Below the pieces are notes generated by a model, which searched no databases, was not told where the DNA came from, and worked only from the letters and a program-made list of their open reading frames with translations. Positions 59,039 to 64,000 of a DNA stretch of 64,000 nt are shown here, one piece after another. Position 1 is the first letter of the stretch, and the number at the start of each line of letters is the position of its first letter. The stretch covers positions 14,339,921 through 14,403,920 of the forward strand of contig NC_079973.1 in NCBI RefSeq assembly GCF_029852145.1. The letters run 5' to 3'. The stretch is from Microplitis mediator. Lineage: Eukaryota > Arthropoda > Insecta > Hymenoptera > Braconidae. The position numbers and the translations under genes were made by a program.

Positions 59039-59680
59039 TGTACAAAGCTAGATGACGAAACGTTTGCAAATACTGGGATGTGGATAGCTGGGAAAATTCA
59101 AGTGATTTTCTATGTTCGTTATTATAATTTATATTTATTACATAATCGTAAAATTCACTATATTTACATTCACATTAATTTTATTATCACAGTTATATTT
59201 ATTTATTCGAGTCTATATAAACTTAATTTGCAGAAGCGCGGTAAAAGTAAATCATTTTTAGGTTAAGCACATGCATGCCATGCGGTCGAGAATTCAACGC
59301 CGTGGTTGGATGCTGATTTTATCGAAACCGGGGTGCAAAGTTGAAACCGAACACTGATAATAATGAAACTAATGTCACTATAACAAACTAAAAAGTAACT
59401 AGTGTAATTTATAGCAAGATTGATTAATTTTAGCAAGATTAGGAAAAGCAAAGATAACTTAAAAGAAAACGTGGTTTTTGCAATAATAGAGCAAAAGCAA
59501 TGATAATTAACAAAAGATAAGCTAAAGAGCGCCTGTTGCACACGTTTGCGACTGATAGGACTCCACGTGGCGCAACTAGCAGGCTTCCCGTTGATTAAGC
59601 GGGGATGGATCGATGGTGCAGAGATCTACGGTACGTGCGATCGAAACGACGGCTGAGAGAGAGCGAGGGAGATTTGAACA
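59039..59680 (-). repeat. BEL/Pao 5' LTR
   Basis: 642 bp; the element's transcription would start here, toward lower coordinates. Followed by the target duplication CATCA. Confidence 0.92.
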
Positions 59681-59685
59681 CATCA

Positions 59686-60211
59686 ATAATTGTTGATGTT
59701 ATCATATAGTTGGTTGATACTAAAATTCAGATTGTTTATTTAATAATTTAAATGATATTCACTGCTATCGAATTGAATTTCAAAATTTCACTATAACTGG
59801 ATGATAACTTTTATTATGAAATTCTCTCCGTGTATTAATTATTATTATATTATTGTTATTCAATCATAATTAATAGGATTATCGCTGTTTGCCTTCCGGT
59901 TAAGTACGGTATTACATAAGTTTTGAATTTCGTGACAATTTTTTTTTTTATATAATTATGAATACACCCAGATTTCCTTCAACGATGATTAACTGATTAC
60001 TTACTAAGTATTATTTTTATACCATAATTCTACATTGTTATTGGTTGATTTTGTGATGATAGCTTAGTGTATACTTAGTTTACTGGTGTTCTGGGATTCT
60101 TGATCTGATTAAAATCTCTCACTCGATGTAATATAAGGCTAATCACAGTTATATGAGTTACAGATACTGTAGTACTACGTATTTTGGAAGTATCATAGCT
60201 TACACGCAGAT
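59686..60211. other. AT-rich upstream region of the small secreted-protein candidate
   Basis: No ORF or repeat recognised. It may hold the promoter of the gene at 60212. Confidence 0.4.
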
Positions 60212-60615
60212 ATGATATTACCAATTGCTATAGTTATTATTTCTCAGTCGTTTGGCATACAGGTAATATATTTAATGATAATATCAATTATTTATTCTTG
60301 TTCTTTTTTTCGCAGTAAATATATTGTCGTTGATATAATTTTTTAGGGAACCATGAATGTAATTTTCGAAGATATCACTTATTTTTTTTACAACGAGGAA
60401 TATTTCACAGAACCTGACACTTTTATAAATGATCAGAATGAAGTGGTCGTAAACATTTCGCTCGTTAAAACACTTCCAATAGAAACTAAAGTAATAATTG
60501 TTTCTCATTATTATTATTGTTATTACTCGTATTTTTTAAAATTTTTTAAAATTTTTTTAAGGTAGATTTTTTTAAAAATCTAGTTATTGTATTTGTCCTC
60601 ATGGTCAATTTTTAA
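60212..60615 (+). CDS. candidate small secreted protein, three exons
   Basis: Exons 60212-60262, 60347-60490 and 60562-60615 are all phase 0 with GT..AG introns of 84 and 71 bp. Exon 1 encodes MILPIAIVIISQSFGIQ, a plausible signal peptide. Exon 2 is an acidic, aromatic stretch (FEDITYFFYNEEYFTEPDTF, then NEVVVNISLVKTLPIETK). Exon 3 gives a short hydrophobic end. The pattern (secreted, beta-rich, ending KTLPIETKV) is reminiscent of insect DUF1091/MD-2-like secreted proteins, but I cannot assign a family. The third exon is the least certain; the gene may be truncated or have a different acceptor. Confidence 0.45.
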
Positions 60616-60957
60616 GGAATTTTATCATAACCTATCATAACTCGTTGAGTACACAGAACAAACAGTTGACTTGAATCAAGAAAAATATTCTTGATTCAAG
60701 AAATTGTTTTTGATCGATTCGGAAAATAAAAATTTACTTGCACCAAGTAAACAATTATCTTTGAATATTTATCTTGAATCAAAATTTTTTTTCTCATGTC
60801 AACATATTTTTCCGCTTAAATCAAAAAATTTTCACTTGTTTCAAGAGTTTATATTACTAAAGAAAGAGATATTTTAATTGAAGCATGATACATTATTTTT
60901 TTGTTGCAATATTGCATTATTTTGTTCAAAGAAAATAAAAATCCTTGGAACAAGTAC
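60616..60957. repeat. TTCTTGATTCAAGAA palindromic repeat
   Basis: 60660-60850 is made of TTGAATCAAGAA / TTCTTGATTCAAG motifs in both orientations, related to 16600-16990 and 21190-21260. It resumes at 61259-61340 after the nested MITE. Confidence 0.55.
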
Positions 60958-60959
60958 TA

Positions 60960-61256
60960 CACGGAAAAAAAAACAGTTGAAAAATTACAGTTTTGTATAG
61001 TAGTAAAGCGCTCGGAGTCTAAAACTGTAAAAATTACATTTTTTATCCGTAAATTTTACAGAAATAACAAATATTACAGTTTCAAACTCGATATTGTCGA
61101 TTCAAATTGCAAAATTTGCTGCTTAAAATTGTATTAATTTTATTACTATAAAAAATTTCTAAAATTACAGTTTAAGCTTTAATGTTTAAAGATTTTTGCC
61201 CCGAGAGCTTTTTTTACTGTAGAAACTGTAATTTTTCAACTGTTTTTTTTTCCGTG
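60960..61256. mobile_element. 297-bp palindromic MITE (CACGGAAAAAAAAACAGTTG ends)
   Basis: CACGGAAAAAAAAACAGTTG at the left mirrors the right end, with TA on each side (60958-60959, 61257-61258). Internal AAAATTACAGTTT motifs pair with AAACTGTAATTTT. Same tip type as 10195-11402. Confidence 0.85.
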
Positions 61257-61258
61257 TA

Positions 61259-61654
61259 TACTTTTCACGCAAGTGTTTTCGTATGCTCTGACCAAGAAAA
61301 CAAAAGTTGCTTAAGCCAAGAGAAAAAATTTATGGGAGAAAAGATCGATATGGAGAAGGGGAAAGTCACCGGTGCTAGGCAGCAGCAGCGGGAGTAGTTC
61401 GGTGCTCGCTAAGAGATCGCGCTCAGCCACTTGTATTGTCCCTGGTAAGAAAGATATTCTAGAATTGTTATATTCCAAATTTCAATACGATTCTATTCGC
61501 GTACTCCTTTGTCATCTGACAGAGTGACAAATACCGTTTTGGATTGTACACTAGTATATCCCATAATACATCATGTCCTTAATATTTACTATTAATGGTT
61601 ACTTGAATAATTTTTCTCGGAATAAAAAAACAAAGAAATACGTTTCAGATAAAA
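61259..61654. other. remainder of interrupted repeat and unassigned sequence
   Basis: 61259-61340 continues the CAAGAAAA repeat. 61370-61560 has no recognisable feature. Confidence 0.4.
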
Positions 61655-62445
61655 AAAATGGGTCTATCGGTTAACCCTGCGGGCCAGCTCCGACTTCCCG
61701 CGGATGTCGAGCTCCTAGAGCGCGAAAACATTGTTGTGAATACATTTTCAAGCTCTTCGAATTCGAAGATACTTTTGTGTGCCATGTTTTTGAAAAAAAA
61801 CTTTTTTTACCATTTATTTCTTCCACGATATCTCTCGAACGAATTAACCGATTGAGACGATTGAGGTGGTAATCGACGCATATGATTAAGTTTTAGATCT
61901 GATTAGATTTTGGGATTGATCGGATGAGTCACTTCAAACATAATCAAAAAAGACCGTCTTTTATCATTTTTTTTTCCAACAATATCTCTCAAACAAATTA
62001 ACCGATTGAGATGGTTAAGGCAGCGATCGCGCGTTTCATTAAATTTGAGAGCTGATTAGATTTTGAAGTCGATCAATCAACTCGGTTCTGAGAAATCAAT
62101 AAAAAACTAAAAAAAAATTTTTTTTTTTCGTAATTCACAAATATTTTCGAGTCTACTTGATTAAATGATCTGAAATTTTCAGGAAAGTTAAGGGCCTTGA
62201 GCTCTTTCGATTGCCGCCTTAACCATTCAAATCGGTTCATGAGTTAAAAAGTTATAGACCGGTCACACACACACACATACATACATACAGACACTCAGAC
62301 ATCATTCTGAAAATAGTCAGAATAGCTTACTAAGACCTCAAAACGCCGACATCTGATAAAAACTCGATTTTCGAAAATCGGGGTGAAAACAATAACTTCC
62401 CGAATTTTTCGAACATCATCGATTTTTTTAACGGGAAGTTAATAA
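61655..62445 (+). repeat. AACTTCCCGC repeat family, copy C, short, with ACACACATACATACA
   Basis: Opens GGTCTATCGGTTAACCCTGC and closes TAACGGGAAGTT. Same blocks as copy B but only about 0.8 kb. The microsatellite position is held by a short CA/CATA run at 62263-62290. Confidence 0.65.
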
Positions 62446-62512
62446 AAAGAACCCACACACCAACCTTTTGGAGAGAGAATACATTTCTGACTGAGAAAAT
62501 TTTTGTTTTTAT

Positions 62513-62950
62513 TGTAACAGGGTAAAATAGATTCCAGTGACTATTTATTAAGATCTAAATTTGGATTTGTCCACGGTTGATAACGGGTCCTAATTATAAC
62601 CCGGTTTATTAAATTGAGTGATTCGACATGTCACCGGGTGTCGCTAATCAGTGAGACCCGAACATCCGTCCCTCTCTTTGGCTAATTAATTTAGTAGGGA
62701 TGAGTTTTCCGGGGGTGAGCCGAAGAGTTATAAGAGAGTGCAGTGCCAAAAATCGGGAGAGTCAGTCGGCGATAGACGCCGAAGGCGATAGACGCCTAAG
62801 TGAGAGTTAGTGAACGACTAGAGTGATTGGACGCATCATCTACACCATACTATACGAGACAAGGCGAGGACCTTAATAATCTGGAGCAAGAACAAACCGG
62901 ACAATCGGGAACCAGAAGAGCAGATTTACCTGTAAGGAAAACTGGACGAT
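62513..62950 (+). mobile_element. probable LTR start of a retrotransposon
   Basis: TGTAACAGGGTAAAATAG is a Gypsy-type LTR start. It is followed by a GC-richer region with GAGTTATAAGAGAGTGCAGT (TATA plus initiator-like) at about 62725 and a duplicated GGCGATAGACGCC at 62769-62799. The end of the LTR and a target duplication were not found; the element may run past the palindrome or out of the window. Confidence 0.45.
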
Positions 62951-63144
62951 AGTTGGAGGAATAGTCGAACATCAGCTACAAGTCTCACCTGGTTGCTGCT
63001 GTAAAATTTATCAAGTCAAAATTATAATTAATTAAGGCCGGAATTTATATTCCAATGGCAGAATTAATTATAATTTTGACTTGATAAATTTTACAGCAGC
63101 AACCAGGTGAGACTTGTAGCTGATGTTCGACTATTCCTCCAACT
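62951..63144. repeat. perfect 83-bp inverted repeat with 28-bp spacer
   Basis: 62951-63033 (AGTTGGAGGAATAGTCGAAC...) is the exact complement of 63062-63144. No mismatch was seen. It interrupts the LTR-like region. Confidence 0.9.
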
Positions 63145-64000
63145 GTCAATTAATTTAATTAATATCTTTCCGTTGGTTCTCGCGTATATAAATTGGAAGT
63201 TGTGGGCCGTTGGACATTACAACCACGCGCCTCGTCTTCTCAAAAGTTTTCGCGCCGCTCTTATTCGCTATCATGTTTATGACTCTGAATTATTTTATTC
63301 GAGGCCTTTGGCTGGAATAAAATAATTTTCCCTCGTAAATAATTAATTGAACAAATTATTCGATAACGTCAGTAAAATAAATTATGTCTCATGTTTCGTT
63401 CTCGAGATCACTATGTCGTATCGTCTCTGTACGCTACTTACCACCACAAGTTTAGCTAAAAAAAAAAAGAAAATTAATAAAAAAAAAAAAAGCAGTGTTG
63501 ATGCTGCTCTGTTCGCGAGTATAGCTTCATAACGTTTCTTGTGCGCTCAAAGTCAACATCGCCATTTTTTAAACTTACGATTTTCATTTTTTTTCTTTAA
63601 AAAATATTTATTTTCTTTGACATTTTGACATCTTGTCATTAATTATTATTTGTATTTATTACAATTAACTATAAATAAACGCAGAAATGAAGATTCTGAT
63701 AACTTGAAATTTGTTAAAAAGAAACTTCAAAAATATCAAGCATTAATTGCTGATGAAATTGCCTTGTCACACGACAATGCTAATGAATCCACAATTTCAA
63801 AAGATGATAGTGGTAATTTTGTTCATCAATTTTTTTTTTTTTGGGCAACTTCCTCTTTTGAAGTTAGTTGTACCTCTTGACTGAGTTATGATAATTCATT
63901 AATTATTTAGTTGTCTAATCTATCTGCCCAGATTACTCTGATATCTCTCATACTCAGATCTATTGCTCTTGCAGGCTCTAATAAGGACGACCCAGCAGAA
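63145..64000 (+). other. unassigned 3' end of window with a short Lys-rich frame
   Basis: 63650-63880 opens into NKRRNEDSDNLKFVKKKLQK and LSHDNANESTISKDDSG, a charged sequence without a recognisable domain that ends in poly-Phe from a T tract. It may be an exon end or retroelement leader. Confidence 0.3.

Larger units (their letters stand above)
52632..59680 (-). mobile_element. full-length BEL/Pao LTR retrotransposon, defective
   Basis: Two 642-bp LTRs in direct orientation (52632-53273 and 59039-59680) and a perfect 5-bp target duplication CATCA (52627-52631, 59681-59685). On the minus strand the order is LTR, primer site, gag with zinc knuckles, aspartic protease, RT, RNase H, integrase, purine tract, LTR. 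The coding region has at least five nonsense codons and three frameshifts, so it cannot make a polyprotein. There is no env-like frame. Confidence 0.92.

Overview
This is a visibly AT-rich eukaryotic window from a repeat-dense nuclear genome. It is most likely an insect, and I infer a hymenopteran such as a parasitoid wasp. The main host-gene evidence is the 3' half of an insect 7tm_6 odorant receptor. The mobile-element mix (BEL/Pao, DIRS, hAT, piggyBac-like, Spy-like and many TA-duplicating palindromic elements) also suits an arthropod. All calls were made by eye; no search or folding was run.

Layout. 1-8.2 kb is a Russian doll: an AGATCTGAT-type repeat holds a CCCGCATG-ended element, which holds a non-autonomous LTR retrotransposon, whose 5' LTR holds a 1.79-kb near-perfect palindrome and whose body holds a CCCAGA-ended MITE. 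8.3-16.5 kb is an odorant receptor gene whose exons are separated by an intron swollen by two DNA elements. One is a 3.1-kb TA-duplicating element with a 1.2-kb palindrome inside it. The other is a 3.6-kb element with a decayed DDE transposase, sitting exactly between AAA and TTT with no target duplication (the Spy signature). 17.8-18.9 kb is a solo LTR. 19.4-21.2 kb is a second copy of the 1.79-kb palindrome. 21.4-22.8 kb is a large MITE. 23.2-27.5 kb is a long-inverted-repeat element carrying 30-bp tandem arrays, a piggyBac-type MITE, a solo LTR, a small spliced ORF and a captured RNF14-like RWD exon. 28.2-29.5 kb is a second, rearranged Spy-like copy. 30.8-32.4 kb is a TTA-duplicating MITE. 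35.0-37.8 kb is a MITE split by a 2.5-kb LTR.

38.15-46.18 kb is a DIRS-type element with inverted terminal repeats, an internal complementary region, gag, RT, RNase H and the stub of a tyrosine recombinase. Its RT gene is broken, in frame, by a palindromic element that again lies between AAA and TTT without target duplication. Its gag is broken by a microsatellite-bearing repeat that itself contains a 298-bp insertion with a hammerhead-ribozyme-like core. 46.5-49.0 kb is another 2.5-kb LTR. 49.7-50.8 kb is a hAT transposase fossil. 52.6-59.7 kb is a complete-length BEL/Pao element with two 642-bp LTRs. 60.2-60.6 kb is a candidate small secreted-protein gene. The end of the window holds a third microsatellite-bearing repeat copy, a probable LTR start and a perfect 83-bp palindrome.

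The most noteworthy material is the Spy-like family (three insertions, two with the diagnostic AAA/TTT empty-site logic, and a transposase ending in a SWIM zinc finger), the hammerhead-like core, and the captured RWD exon. No intact mobile-element coding frame was found. Only the odorant receptor exons and the small secreted-protein candidate look like living host genes.
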